64,000 nucleotides of DNA from Lunularia cruciata (taxonomy: Eukaryota > Streptophyta > Marchantiopsida > Lunulariales > Lunulariaceae), in NCBI GenBank assembly GCA_948567375.1, contig OX419760.1, forward strand, positions 3,224,001 to 3,288,000, written 5' to 3'. This document shows positions 1 through 10,319 of this stretch, piece by piece (the first letter of the stretch is position 1; every line of letters begins with the position of its first letter). The notes under the pieces were generated by a model, which was given only the letters and a program-made list of their open reading frames with translations, was not told the origin of the DNA and made no database searches. Made by a program: the position numbers and the translations under genes.

Positions 1-2279
1 CACTCGTTCGACAAACTTCCACTGACTGGAAAGCACCTGCATGCGACCGTGGCAGCCATGATCGTCTACTTCTACGTCCTTCCTCCCTCTAGCGTTAAGT
101 AATTTCAGTTCGGAGTTCAACACCCCAGTTCAATTTTGGAGTTTGTTACCAAAGAGTCCAGAACCCTAAACCCTGTACCCCGAGGATATCTTTGTTCGTT
201 CTAATCTGAATTGGCCAAGCATGAGTTCGTCACGGGGTTATATGATTAAGATGAGATCAGAGGAAAGTACGGTATTAAATTTCGTTTATGTGCTAACCAC
301 GGTCGCATATAATCCGGGGATTGCGATTCAGTTCCAAAGATGACGGAAATGGATCGATTGTACTCAATATTAACAGAAAAATTGAATAGATTTGTGATCT
401 ATACAATTTAAATCAAAGAAATCAAAATATATAAAGTTTTTCAAGTACCAGTCATTTATTTGAAATTTATTTATTTATCACATATCTTGTAGACAATAAA
501 AAGTTATCTACGAAATGTTTTCCAATTTTTTTTCCCTTCTGGAGTAACGAATTATAACCGCCTAATGCATAGGAAAAATTTCGAGAAATGAGAAAGAGGG
601 TGCTCGATTATGAGCATGATATTCGCATTGTGGTAGCCTTAACGAGGTAGAAATTGATTCGATTTGAAGGGAATTTAGATAACACACCATATAGAAATTA
701 GAAAACTTACGTAGGCGCTTGAAGTCGACGCTATTTATTTCTGACCTAATTTACGTATACTCTACTTTAATCTAGGAATAGATTCATGCAACAACTATTT
801 CCTCGAATAGAAACGCATTATGGTCGCTTCCTTCCAAAGAAACTACTCATAAACCTGAATATTTTTCTAACCCAGAACTCTTATTCCCAAACTTCTTCTC
901 GATAGTAATATTTACAGAAGCAAAGAGAATGGGAAGATCCCATCATGTTATAAGAAATATCCAAAGGTGGCAAAACAAGACTAAGCCTCAAACTCTAGGA
1001 CGTTTACTTTAATGCAAGCATGGTCAATAGGAGAAAGAGTGATTACTGAACATATGAAACTTACCCGCTTGTAATATATAGGGTATGCATAGAGGATACC
1101 GAGTATGGAAGATCATCCCAAACCATTGAAAAATAAAATCTAAGACGTAAGATGAAGTGAACTCCAATAGTGCGGCTGTTAAAATATATTCTCTAAGACT
1201 TAAGATATCGGACATATAAAAATTGAATGATTTTAATATTCAAAAATGCATCACCTAGAATGATTTTTTGTTGTGTGATTGTATTAGCCAATGCTTTCTT
1301 TTGAATAAAAAAATTTCAATAATCTCAAACTACATAAAATGAGGAGAGTCCACATAATATTTCTATAGTAATTACTAAAAAAATATGTAAACCTTTCTCT
1401 CAAGTATTGGATTTCAAAGCTTGAGATATAAAATTGTGACCTGATTATGTACCCTTTTTATATAGGGAAGTTGACTATTGCCGTTCAGCTTGCCACCCAC
1501 CTAGGAAGGATAAGCACCCTTCTCAAACTACACCCCATATAGAATCGTTACAAGTAATTATAACATCCATTATAATCTAACCATCTTGAACTATACACAA
1601 GTTAATTCTAACTCATATCACTTATAATATATATTGACTGTTCTTCCACATGAAGTATCCCCTTTCAAATATTATTGTGAAACTCACATTTCTAAGAATA
1701 TTTGGTATAATTATTCTTCATACATCATTATAACATTCACGACTATAATTTGATAATCGTGGACTATATACGAGTTAACTCTAACTCATGTCATGTATAA
1801 TATATTAACTTTTCTTCCACATGAAGTATCCATTTCACATACTATTATAAAACTCACATTTTTAATGATAGATCCATGAACCATTGTTTCATATTGACAA
1901 GTGAATGACAAAACTATACCCAGTAAACCCAAACTAATACCTCATCATCTTATCGTTCTAGAAAAGAAGTTAATATGAAGCAAAATGCCCTTCCGAATTG
2001 AAGTTCTCTATCAAAGCACAGATAACTTTGTCCCAGAAATACCTATCAAATTAAAGATGTTGATGCACGTACTCCACTCGCAATACTTGGTGCTCCACGG
2101 TTCCCAATACAATCCAAACGTCTGATTTACTCTGTAGACAATTGCCTAAACCTTACACTTTGCAAACAATAGAACGCAGAAAATAATAGTTAATACGCTT
2201 CGGAAATGATCACACAAGGTACGAATATGAATGCAGCGCTTAAAGGAGTCATTTAGCAAAACATGTCGGTTGTGAATCG
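1..2279. other. AT-rich intergenic stretch, no gene recognised
   Basis: I see no recognisable protein, RNA gene or LTR. The first 108 bases are open in forward frame 1 for 35 codons from the window edge and then stop. This could be the tail of a gene entering from the left, but it is too short to call. The sequence around 1560-1880 contains two diverged copies of a motif with 'ttcttccacatgaagtatcc' about 160 bp apart, probably remnants of an old local duplication. Confidence 0.4.
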
Positions 2280-2627
2280 TCATTTCCACCGGTCATTCCA
2301 ACTTCGGAGACAGCACAAGGAATATGGATAGGAGGTGACCGGGCAACCGGCAAGCTTAGAGGGCAACCGGAACTTCTCTAGTTGCAGAACTATAGGAGTA
2401 TGAGTTTGAGACAAGGTTTTCTTATAGAGCGGACCTAAACGCTTGTTCACTTCACCGCTCAAATCTTCCCCCCACTGGGCATCGGTTTTGCCATCTAAAT
2501 CATGGAGAAGGGCATTCACCACCATTTTATCACTAGCGGATCCAACACTTGGGTCGCAAGAATGGATGGATGTCGTCAGTTTCCTTTGTGGAACATCCAT
2601 AACTACCATGTTGGGAGAATATTTCAA
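2280..2627 (-). CDS. Unrecognised 115-codon open frame
   Basis: This minus-strand frame has ATG and stop, is more GC-rich than its surroundings and contains no repeat or membrane segment I can name. I do not recognise the protein. A charged centre (around residues 45-70) and no signal peptide are all that can be said. It may be a fragment of a host exon or of a transposon; a chance open frame is also possible. No promoter or neighbouring gene supports it. Confidence 0.15.
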   Translation of the reverse strand: MKYSPNMVVMDVPQRKLTTSIHSCDPSVGSASDKMVVNALLHDLDGKTDAQWGEDLSGEVNKRLGPLYKKTLSQTHTPIVLQLEKFRLPSKLAGCPVTSYPYSLCCLRSWNDRWK

Positions 2628-3534
2628 CTAAGGTTGCAAGTATACACAAACTTTATGTTCCGTAGCTATGATGCAACTAGTAAGTAAAAGAACATAGCTT
2701 GACGAGCTTGGAAGGAAAAATGGCAAGATGTAATCGACACCAAGGTAAATGAGCATACAAAAACAGATCGTACGAAACGCGAATTTTGTACTCTTTGATT
2801 TGACTCATGCATTTGAAGTGTGATAGTAAGAAGATAAAATAGTACATTTCCCTGGAAAAGAAAGAGTACAAAAGTGCAGAGAAGTGCAGATGGAGAATCC
2901 TAGCTTGAGGCCCAAGCCAAAAGGGCAGGAAAGTCAAAGAGAATCAATAGTCCAAGTACTACATGGAAAAATAAACAAAATATTATACATGGAAAAATAA
3001 ACAAAATATTATACTTCTGAACTGATTGATATAGATACTCCAAAGATAAGTATAGTAGATGGGAAGGGAGGGGCCTACACTTGTCAGGAGCTCCTATGAC
3101 CAATGTTTGTTGATGAAAATCCAATGTTTGTGATTGCTATAAGGTGATGGATATCCGTTGGTGAACGTAAGAGGTGAGCATGGCCAACGAGATAGCTAGT
3201 ATTCTTCTTTTTTGGAGGGAGCTCTGTGCTGCATGACAAAGAAGACCGTCAAAGTGGTAATGGAAATGGCCAAAATCTTCACCACCAATGGGACAAAGGT
3301 ATAAGAGGCGAGTAGTGGTGTGTAGTGGTACTTCTTCTTCCTAGAGGCAATGGTTGTTGAAACTCTTGCTTGTGTGCCAGCTCTAACCAAGGACTTTGGT
3401 TGGAGTGGGTTCAACAACCACATCAAATAGGCCTTCCACCATCCATGAATGAGACTATATCTACCCTCTCCCTCCGAGGATGAGGTCTTGGTAGGTCCAA
3501 CCACCGCTTAATTTGAACGTGCAAACAAATAGAT
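2628..3534. other. Flank of element A, no gene recognised
   Basis: This is the sequence immediately left of the outer retrotransposon. It has a 102-codon minus-strand open frame (3196-3504) with a hydrophobic stretch but no recognisable family, which I do not treat as a gene. The last four bases (agat, 3531-3534) are the left half of a probable target duplication whose right half is ggat at 39921-39924. Confidence 0.35.
2961..3012. repeat. Tandem duplication, 2 x 26 bp
   Basis: Two adjacent identical copies of a 26-bp unit beginning acatggaaaaataaac (starts at 2961 and 2987). It looks like a simple slippage or template-switch duplication in AT-rich DNA. Confidence 0.85.
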
Positions 3535-3979
3535 TATCAAGACATTTGTAGTACCGAAGCTAGTTTGCTTGGACACTAGAGTGTTAGTATTGGTAGTTAT
3601 TTTGGTTATTGTTGCTCATAGAATACTTGTTGGTGGTAGTATTTCATGTTAGGGCTATTGATCACATGGTGGGACCTACTATTACTTGCACCGTTTGCAC
3701 ACAATTGGATATCTTGTTAGCGATGCTATTAGGGCTAGAAACCTAAGTCAAGCAACGGGGTATACTTTTGAAGTGCAATTCTAGAGAGCTCACTTCTATG
3801 ATGTTGAGCCTTCAAGTTCTTGGCTATGGTGGATAGAGGCCGGCGAGCATCACTTGGAGTCTCTTAGCTAGAGTGGGTGTGGCTTGATTATAATTTATGG
3901 CAGATTGTTGGTAGGTTATTGAGTGAAGATCAAGTACAAATTGATTTGAGTGTGATTCAAGTGGAAAAATGAATTGATT
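3535..3979 (+). repeat. Element A 5' repeat (A1)
   Basis: About 445 bp, homologous to the M repeats at 4395-4843 and 13735-14183 (inverted) and to 39368-39813, 19382-19827, 25626-26072 and 62336-62789. The ancestral start TGTCA now reads tatca. A TATA-like element (tatacttttgaag, about 3763) lies just before the segment cacttctatgatg, the predicted transcript start that can pair with the primer site. Confidence 0.85.
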
Positions 3980-3994
3980 ATGTCAAAGAAGTGA
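3980..3994 (+). promoter_or_regulatory. Element A primer-binding site, self-complementary type
   Basis: The 15 bases directly after the A1 repeat (atgtcaaagaagtga) contain no TGG, so they do not resemble a tRNA 3'-end complement. They match 12 of 15 bases of the reverse complement of the LTR segment near 3795, the predicted 5' end of the transcript. The equivalent match is perfect in element M. Confidence 0.6.
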
Positions 3995-4283
3995 GAGTCA
4001 AGGAGAAATTGGGTGCAAGAACTAAGGGCATTGGTGGTATCTCCAGGCCTTGTTGATCATTGGTACATTTGATTGTGGTCTTAGATTTCCTCAAGAGTGA
4101 TTGTATGCAAAATCCCTATTTAAGTTGATGTAGACTTGGCAGACAGTTTGCGGAAGCACTGGCCAAATTGTTGAAAATTGAGTCAATTTAAGAGGGTGGG
4201 TGTTTGATTTTAGCCCAAGGAGGTGAAATTTGGTGCAAATTGAACCCAAAGTGAAAAAATGGAGATGGATTTAGAACACATCT
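3995..4283 (+). other. Element A leader, first part
   Basis: Non-coding leader homologous to the leaders after 19842 (C), after 62804 (F) and the minus strand below 13719 (M). It is cut off by element M at 4284-4287 and resumes at 14184. Confidence 0.75.
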
Positions 4284-4287
4284 CCTT
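4284..4287. repeat. Target site duplication of element M (cctt)
   Basis: The bases cctt precede M, and cctt at 14184-14187 follow it. The flanks join into one leader of element A. Four bases is within the range made by retroviral-type integrases. Confidence 0.7.
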
Positions 4288-4394
4288 TGTCGTGCATATA
4301 TACATTGCTACACAACATACATCGCTGTCAACATCATACACTATAGAAGCACAACTCACACATAAGTCATGCATAGACTCTAAAGTGCCACAAT
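4288..4394 (-). repeat. Element M terminal B2 repeat, 107 bp
   Basis: A near-copy of B1 (4846-4952), placed outside the A2 repeat at the very end of the element. It begins, in plus reading, with tgtcgtgc directly after the target duplication, so it belongs to the integrated DNA. Element A has the same 107-bp unit in the same place (39814-39920). Confidence 0.85.
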
Positions 4395-4843
4395 AATCAG
4401 ATTGCTTAACACTCTCAACTTAACTCAACTCAGATCAGTATTTGATCTATCACTCTATAAACTGCCAACAACTGGGCACTGATTACAGTCAAGCCACACC
4501 CACTCAAGCATAGAGAATCCAAGTGACGCTCGCCAGCCTCTGTCCACCATAGGCAGGAACTCAAAGGCTCAACATCAGAGAAGTGAGCTCTCTAGAGCTC
4601 ACTTCAAAAATATACCCTCCTGGACTCGAGCTAGCACTGGAACTCTAACGGTCCCGCTGACGGCACACTCAATGGTGCAAACGGTGCAAAGTGATGGTGG
4701 GCCCCACCGTGAAGTCAGTACCCCGAACACCAAATCAGACTGTCGGAAAGTAGTCCCTGAGAAATTACTAGAATAACTCTAACTACTATCACTGGAACTC
4801 CAATGTCAGAGCAGCTAGATGCGGAACTACAAATGGCGTGACA
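4395..4843 (-). repeat. Element M A2 repeat (3' LTR body), 449 bp
   Basis: It pairs with A1 at 13735-14183. In minus reading it starts TGTCACGCC and ends CTGATT, where it joins ATTGTGG of B2 without extra bases. It carries a TATA-like element (about 4611-4618) and the self-complementary segment acatcagagaagtga (4572-4586, plus reading). Confidence 0.9.
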
Positions 4844-4845
4844 GC

Positions 4846-4952
4846 TGTCGTGCGTATATACATCGCTACACAACATACATCGCTGTCAACATCATACACT
4901 ATAGAAGCACAACTCACACATAAGTGATGCATAGACTCTAAAGTGCCACAAT
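4846..4952 (-). repeat. Element M internal B1 repeat, 107 bp
   Basis: It lies between the purine tract and A2, separated from A2 by the two bases gc (4844-4845). By reverse-transcription logic it forms the first part of U3, because plus-strand DNA starts right after the purine tract. Confidence 0.85.
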
Positions 4953-4963
4953 CGCCCCCCTAG
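4953..4963 (-). promoter_or_regulatory. Element M polypurine tract
   Basis: In minus reading this is CTAGGGGGGCG, the only long G run near the 3' end, immediately before B1. Its place before B1 rather than before TGTCACGCC is what defines the hidden start of U3. The equivalent in element A is gagggagagggagg at about 39244-39257. Confidence 0.65.
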
Positions 4964-5120
4964 CTGGCGGTTAGGTCCCTCTAACTCCAGATAGCCATCT
5001 ATTCTAAGTATATGGTATACCCTCTAATGGGCAAAGATCAGGAGGCCGGGGTGCTATGGAGCCCCATCGTTAGTCGCCTGTCTGCAATCTATACCATATA
5101 AAGAATGAACTAGCTATAGA

Positions 5121-5600
5121 TCAAGTACATCTAGGACATTACCACTGTCCCTGAGGAACCACCGTGAGGGGAGGAGTCATACATGCCATATGCCATCCTC
5201 TCAAACAGCTATCACACACTAACATAGTAGCAGCTCCACCAGAAGAGCTACATAACATACACCTCAAGCCTACACGTACAAGTGCCAAGCTTGGGTCCAT
5301 AGTACCATCAATGTTTGGGAGGTGGTATGGCGCACAATTGCACACATGATCCTTCCAAACAACACCCTCACGTCCTTCTAACACAAGGACTCCAGATGGC
5401 AAAACCTCACGCACTCTCAAGATAGTGCGGCCTGTAGAAACATCAAGTGTCGTCGGTGCTGTCTGCTGTAGATATACATAGTTGCTTGGATGAAATCGAC
5501 GGATTGAGGGTCTATAACCTCCTCCTCAAATGGTAGCATAGTGTAAAGTATCTCTATGCTGAGTAATCACCAAGTTCTCAAAGGCCATCGGCATTACTCT
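5121..5600 (-). pseudogene. Element M pol C-terminus: integrase tail and PHD finger
   Basis: The 93-codon open part (5420-5139) begins with a beta-rich module (PSGVLVLEG...) and then a C-x2-C-x9-C-x2-C-x4-H-x2-C array (CMLC...CDSC...WH..C), the pattern of a PHD finger that reads histone tails. The last zinc pair lies just past an in-frame TAA at 5139-5141: the codons after W read stop-C-P-R-C-T and then TGA (5123-5121). Element A keeps the same layout with different damage, so the ancestral protein ended right after the PHD finger. In chromoviruses a chromodomain occupies this place. A role in steering integration to marked chromatin is inferred. Confidence 0.75.
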
Positions 5601-6884
5601 CTGAAAGATCTCTGCCCACTGAGAACATGCGCTCATCCATACATCGGGGTCATCCAAGTCCAAAACTACAGTAGCATCTCAACGAATGGCTGCAGGTAAA
5701 TCTGGATCTCGTCCATAGAGTAGAAAGTATGGAGAGAAGGATGCTAAGGAGGCTTGCTGGCTGAACCGATAGCCCATGGCCAACCAAGGTAACTAGAGAT
5801 CCCAATCTCCCAAGTGGCCTCTCTACAACTCATACTTTAGCAATCCTCTCTTCACCATCTGAACCACTCTCTTTGCTAAGCCATCTGCCTCAAGGTGATC
5901 TCGGGATGTAGTACGATGATCAATCAAAGCCTTGTCACACAAGACTTGAAACTCTCCCAAGAACTCTGTACCCTGATCAGTCAAAACCTCAGCTGGTGCA
6001 CCAAAATGACTAAGAACTTGATCCAGGAACGAGTAAGCTGTCCCTTCACTAGACTTGTCAGGAAGTGCCACCAACTCAATCCACTTGGAGAAGTGCTCCA
6101 CCATCACCAAAACATACCAATGATGTCTCATAGTCAGCGGTAATGGTCCGGCAAAGTTCAAACTCCAACGGTAACCCAATCCCATGATAGGTAATGGGTG
6201 TAATTGTGGCGTAGGAGCATTGAATGATGCTCTAACTCGGTCACAAACCACGCATCTGGCAACAAACTGCTGCACCTCGGTCTGCATACCGCGCCACCAA
6301 TAATGACTCTGAAGTAAGCTATATGTACGCTTTACTCCAAAATGTCCTAGCTCCTCATGAGCATGACGGACCAACTGTGGTCTTTGTGATGGAAGTGGTA
6401 CTACTCGCATTCTACCATCCTCCCATACACGCAAAAGGTGTCTACCTTCCAATCTGAACCGTTTGGCTCGCTGAAGAACACGATCTCTCTCCTTGGCCCC
6501 AACTGTGCCACCCACAACACCAGTGCAAAGATAGTCCATCACTAAGACATCATCATGAATGTCTCGCTGAACTGTACCAATATCTTCACTCTCTGGATCT
6601 GTGACCTCAATAACTCCTCCTGTATGCGTTGAGAGAGATACCACCAAAGTCTCTGCAAATATACACAAAAAGGCCGATGCATGCCAACATGGCACCATCT
6701 CCTCATCTGTCTCACCATGCCAACGTGCTCCGGTCTGATCCTGCTGGCTGGGACATGGGTTTCTACTCAACCCATCTGCATCACGGTTCACCACTCCAGA
6801 TCTGTGAACAACTGTGAAATCATACTCTTGTAAAATCAAAGCCCATCGTGCAAGCTTCCCTGAAAGCTTGTCGGACTCCATCAA
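5601..6884 (-). pseudogene. Element M integrase region
   Basis: The 353-codon open frame (6884-5823) starts with the end of RNase H (SGKLARWAL, DADGLSRNP), then the HHCC zinc domain (HEELGH...C-V-V-C) and the catalytic core. The second aspartate is present in LTDQGTEF, but the first is asparagine in LNFAGPL (codon 6158-6156; element A has Asp). The motif where the catalytic glutamate is expected reads ADGLAKR, with Lys (codon 5873-5871). Both changes can arise by G-to-A. The enzyme is therefore predicted inactive. The lower part, to 5601, continues with stops into the C-terminal tail. Confidence 0.85.
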
Positions 6885-6889
6885 CCACT

Positions 6890-7390
6890 TCAGCGGCTAT
6901 TGATCAGTGATGAGAGTGAAGGGGTTTTGATGTTACCAAATAGGTAACATCGGAAATGTGCTATTGCCCAAACTGCTGCCAAGCACTCTCCCTCATATGA
7001 ACTATACTTTGCTTCCGCTGAATTGTTGGAGCGACTAGCATAGGCCACCACAAACTCCTTCTCCTCATCATCATGCTGGGTGAGCACCGCTCCTAGCCCC
7101 AACATACTCCAATCAGTGTGAACCTGAAATGGTTGTCCCTTGATCGGTCTCCTCAAAATAGGAGCAGATGTCAACCTCTCCTTGAGCTCTACAAAAGCTC
7201 TCTCCTGCTCATCTCCCCAACACCACTCCTGTGTAAGCTTGGTCAACTTTTTCAAGGCCTTGGCAATGGCACTAAATCCTCTAACATAGCGGCGATAGAA
7301 GTTCGCCAACCCAAGGAATGCTCGCACTCTGCTCACATCCGTAGGCCGAGGAATATGTGCAATAGCCTCCACCTTGGTCAAACAACAAGT
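6890..7390 (-). pseudogene. Element M RNase H domain
   Basis: The 163-codon frame (7381-6890) covers the reverse transcriptase connection (RVRAFLGLANFYRRYVRGFS) and the start of RNase H (VHTDWSMLGLGAVL, YASRSNNSAEAKYSSYEGE), typical of Ty3/gypsy. It is in a different frame from the reverse transcriptase upstream and the integrase downstream, so small indels separate the three. Confidence 0.85.
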
Positions 7391-8340
7391 CCTCCGGGGT
7401 AGATAGTGTGACCCAAATACTCAACCTGCTAGTGGAAGAACCTACACTTCCCAGGATGTAGTTTGAGTCCATGAGATCTCAACCTCTCAAACACCTCCAA
7501 CAATTGTCTCTCATGCTCCTCCACAGTAGTGTTATAAACCAAAATGTCATCAATATAGCACCGAGCAAAATCCAATCCAGCTAGGATCCTATCCATGACC
7601 CTCTAGAACTCAGCAGGAGCGTTCTTCAACCCAAATGGTAAGAACTTCCACTGATATAACACATTCTTGCCGTGAGGATCAATAGCCTAAAATGTTGTCT
7701 TGGACTTATCCTCCTCCCTAATCGGCAACTGATGATATCCCACTCAAAGATCCAAAGTACTGAAGACCTTTGCATGCCCAATTGCATCAAAAATCTCCTC
7801 CGGTGTAGGCATGGCATACCGATCAGCCCTGGTCTGTCGGTTGATAGGACGGTAATCTCCACACATCCGCCTATCTGTATAGTTGTCATGCATATCCTTC
7901 TTGGCTGGCATCACTATCGCTGATGCATACTCTCCATGTGAAATCTCCACCAAACCAGCCTCAAAAAGGTCACTACTCCGGCTCTGAATCAATATCCTCT
8001 CCATATCACTATATCGATAAGGATGTCGGAAAACTGGTGTGTCGCTAGTCAGCTCAATCCGTATACATGGTCCCTTCAAAGCACCCAAATCCTTCATACT
8101 AAAGGCAAAACAACTCGTGTGACTCCTCAAGAACTTCCAAACCCTCCGTCTTTCCTCTCCAGTAAGCTTGGGTCCAAGATCTGGCTCCCAAGTATCCTCT
8201 ATAACTGTAGTAGGAGTGGAAGACGTACTGACTGGCTGCTACACTGGGCCCTTGGGAGCAATAGTGTCATGCTTCCGACCACTAGAGGTCCTAACCTCTG
8301 TGTGAAAAACTCCCTCCACTCTGGCTGCAAGCTCCACACG
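7391..8340 (-). pseudogene. Element M reverse transcriptase
   Basis: The open part 8130-7744 holds the N-terminal fingers (VFRHPYRYS...MVEISHGEYAS-type region, CGDYRPIN, YAMPTPEEI, FSTLDL). The frame continues past a stop into GYHQLPI, FGLKNAP and the catalytic box YIDD at 7557-7546. It copies the element RNA into DNA. Stops follow FSTLDL and occur at three or more further places. The order methyltransferase-RT is the same in element A. Confidence 0.85.
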
Positions 8341-8539
8341 TCCTCTAGCTGCATCCCATGTGGACCAAGGGTGTAATCCAAGTAGCCCATGCTCACCTGG
8401 ATGGACTCCAAGTAGACCACTCTCCCTAGTAGCTACTGGATGTGTCTCAAGAATACCTTGTCCACTCGGTCCATCACCCCTAGCATGTGCTTGAATCGTC
8501 TTGATAGGCACAAGGCTCACAAGTGTCCGAGTGGTGATG

Positions 8540-9880
8540 CCTATCAAGCGCATCCTACGTTGCTCTGCCAAGCCAAGGCTCACAATCCAGGTCAAACAGT
8601 TCAGGTCCATAGCCTGACCTAACACCTGACGCCTAGATGCCTCTGACACTACTGGAACAGCGGTAATACCGGTGCAAAAACCCATCACCTGCTCTCTCTC
8701 ATCAGCATTGGGTTCCACCAATTGTTGTAACTGTGAGTCCCAAACAAGTCCAGGTCCTCCCTCTCAAAAAGCATGAGAGCCTGGGAAACTCATGAGTGTG
8801 GGAAATGCAGCTCTAGGCTGTCCAACTAGGTTCACCACTGCCATAGGTGACCTATCAGCCACTACCACTATCTGAGACTAACGTCCAGCATCCAAGATAT
8901 CATCAACAAGAATGTGGTCTAGTCGATGAATCCCATCATAACTACGCTTTAGAACCTCTCTGGGTAAGAAGTTCATCCACCAAAGATGAAGACGATGAGC
9001 CCGTGATCCCACTCTGGCTGCATCTAAAAATACAGCAGGTCCCATCCAAGAATGGACCTGATGTGTACTCGCCACCACTCTAGTGCAAGAATCACCCATC
9101 AAAGGAACGTTCTCCAAAAGATAAGCTGGAGAAACAAACTGATGAACCTGGAGATGTCGTAGTATCCGTAACATCTCCCAAAACACACCAGAATGAGGAT
9201 CCTAAAGACCCAAACCGCGGCCCGCACGTGTATATCCCTAACATGGCCATCCATAAATCACCAAGTGAATAGGCCCATATCTCTCTAGGTCATGCGCCCC
9301 CAGTAAGGAAATGTCTCATGGTAAGGCCTTCTGGTAACCTCTGACTGCTGACATCGGTAATAACTCCGGATACCGATAGGCCAAGTGTGCCACATGATGT
9401 AGAGAGACTCGCCTAGTAGTCTCATCTCTCTTTACATACAAGTACCTCTGTACTCGAATACCCGCCTGTAACACCGCAGCTAGTCCGGTGCTGATCCCAC
9501 CAAACAACTCCAATCGGCATATCCCCTCTATTGGATACTGCCAAGCAATGAGTGTGGTATCCAGAGGTGTCAAAGCAATCGCCTCTAGAGGCTCATCCTC
9601 ACACTCATCTCCTGATGGTAAGAAGGCTCCATTCCAAGCCTATTGCACCAACTGATCTGCATGCTGCTGCAATGCCTCCTCTGAACTCCACAATGGAACA
9701 TCTAAGGTGGATGGAACAATCCCACTCGTACTCCAAAGCCGAGTGATCTCCTCTGGTACTAGAGTATCCTCTGCATAGGCATTCCCCTCCAACAAGTCAC
9801 CAGGCCAAGTGACTGCACCGCTGAAAGCTAAAACTGATGCTGCCATGGTCCCGGACTGTAGTGAGCCAAGACTGCCACTA
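8540..9880 (-). pseudogene. Element M cytosine-5 DNA methyltransferase domain (DNMT3-like)
   Basis: All main C5-methyltransferase motifs appear in order in one frame. Motif I is LELFGGISTGL (from 9513), the cofactor-binding loop. Motif II reads YLYVKRDE, where element A has the usual acidic YLYVERDE. Motif IV is GWPC then stop (Cys codon 9243-9241; TAG in place of the Gln codon that element A keeps as PCQ). Motif VI is ENVPLMGD (9114-). Motif VIII is AARVGSRAHRLHLWW (about 9024-8980), close to the DNMT3 'AAHRARYFW' type. A C-terminal block around 8590 (RRQVLGQAMDLN) resembles motif X. No target-recognition domain is placed between VIII and IX, as in short de novo enzymes. Three in-frame stops (before DIS, after GWPC and before DPH) break it. 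Confidence 0.85.
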
Positions 9881-10319
9881 TTGAAGCGTACTGGTAGGCG
9901 ACATACCCGTCCCTCACCAGACTGCCAACCAGGTCTATAAGAGGATGTCTCCTCCCAATAGTCAACGCTAAAACCCATAGGGTATAACACTGCTCTCCCA
10001 CCTAGCACATCATATGACTCAGCTATCGTCGCAATAGCCTGAGCTCTCACCACCGAGCTATCAGTTGGATGACCAAGCTGAACCTGGACAACAAGCTCTC
10101 CACGTGTGATGGACTATGTCGGACCACCACCAAGAGATGTCTGGATCTGAAATGGACACCTCTCCACATCGGTCTTCTGTAACTCCAGACCGACAACTAC
10201 AGCCTTCCCCAACATAAGGGGCTGCGCACCAAAGTCTAACAAGACTCTCTATGGTGTATAGACCTTCCTTGCACCAAACAAAAAATCCCCCTCTAGTTAT
10301 CCAATAGGACAACACCAGG
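9881..10319 (-). pseudogene. Element M aspartic protease
   Basis: A retropepsin-like region. The active-site triad is LLDFGAQP (around 10245), and the C-terminal half includes SYDVLGG and VLYPMGF followed by DYWEE and YRPGW. In element A the same triad is preceded without interruption by the gag end, in one frame. In M a CAA/CAG-to-TAG change and a roughly 7-base deletion near 10265-10295 separate gag from protease. This explains the apparent frameshift better than programmed frameshifting. Confidence 0.7.

Noticed and set aside
1-108. Open frame from the window edge, 35 codons
   Set aside because: It has no recognisable motif, and this length is common by chance. Kept only as a remark.
3196-3504. 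102-codon minus frame next to element A
   Set aside because: No family recognised, composition like its AT-rich surroundings, and no partner exon seen.
4288-4952. 107-bp repeats as a long target duplication around a solo LTR
   Set aside because: The same unit flanks A2 in element A at a different site, and the true 4-bp duplication lies outside B2.
5895-6143. Plus-strand frames inside M (for example 5895-6143, 8023-8376, 10705-10947)
   Set aside because: Antisense shadows of the minus-strand gag-pol remnant.
10265-10300. Programmed -1 frameshift at the T run between gag and protease of M
   Set aside because: Element A reads through in one frame, and M has a nearby deletion and a stop, so the shift is a mutation.
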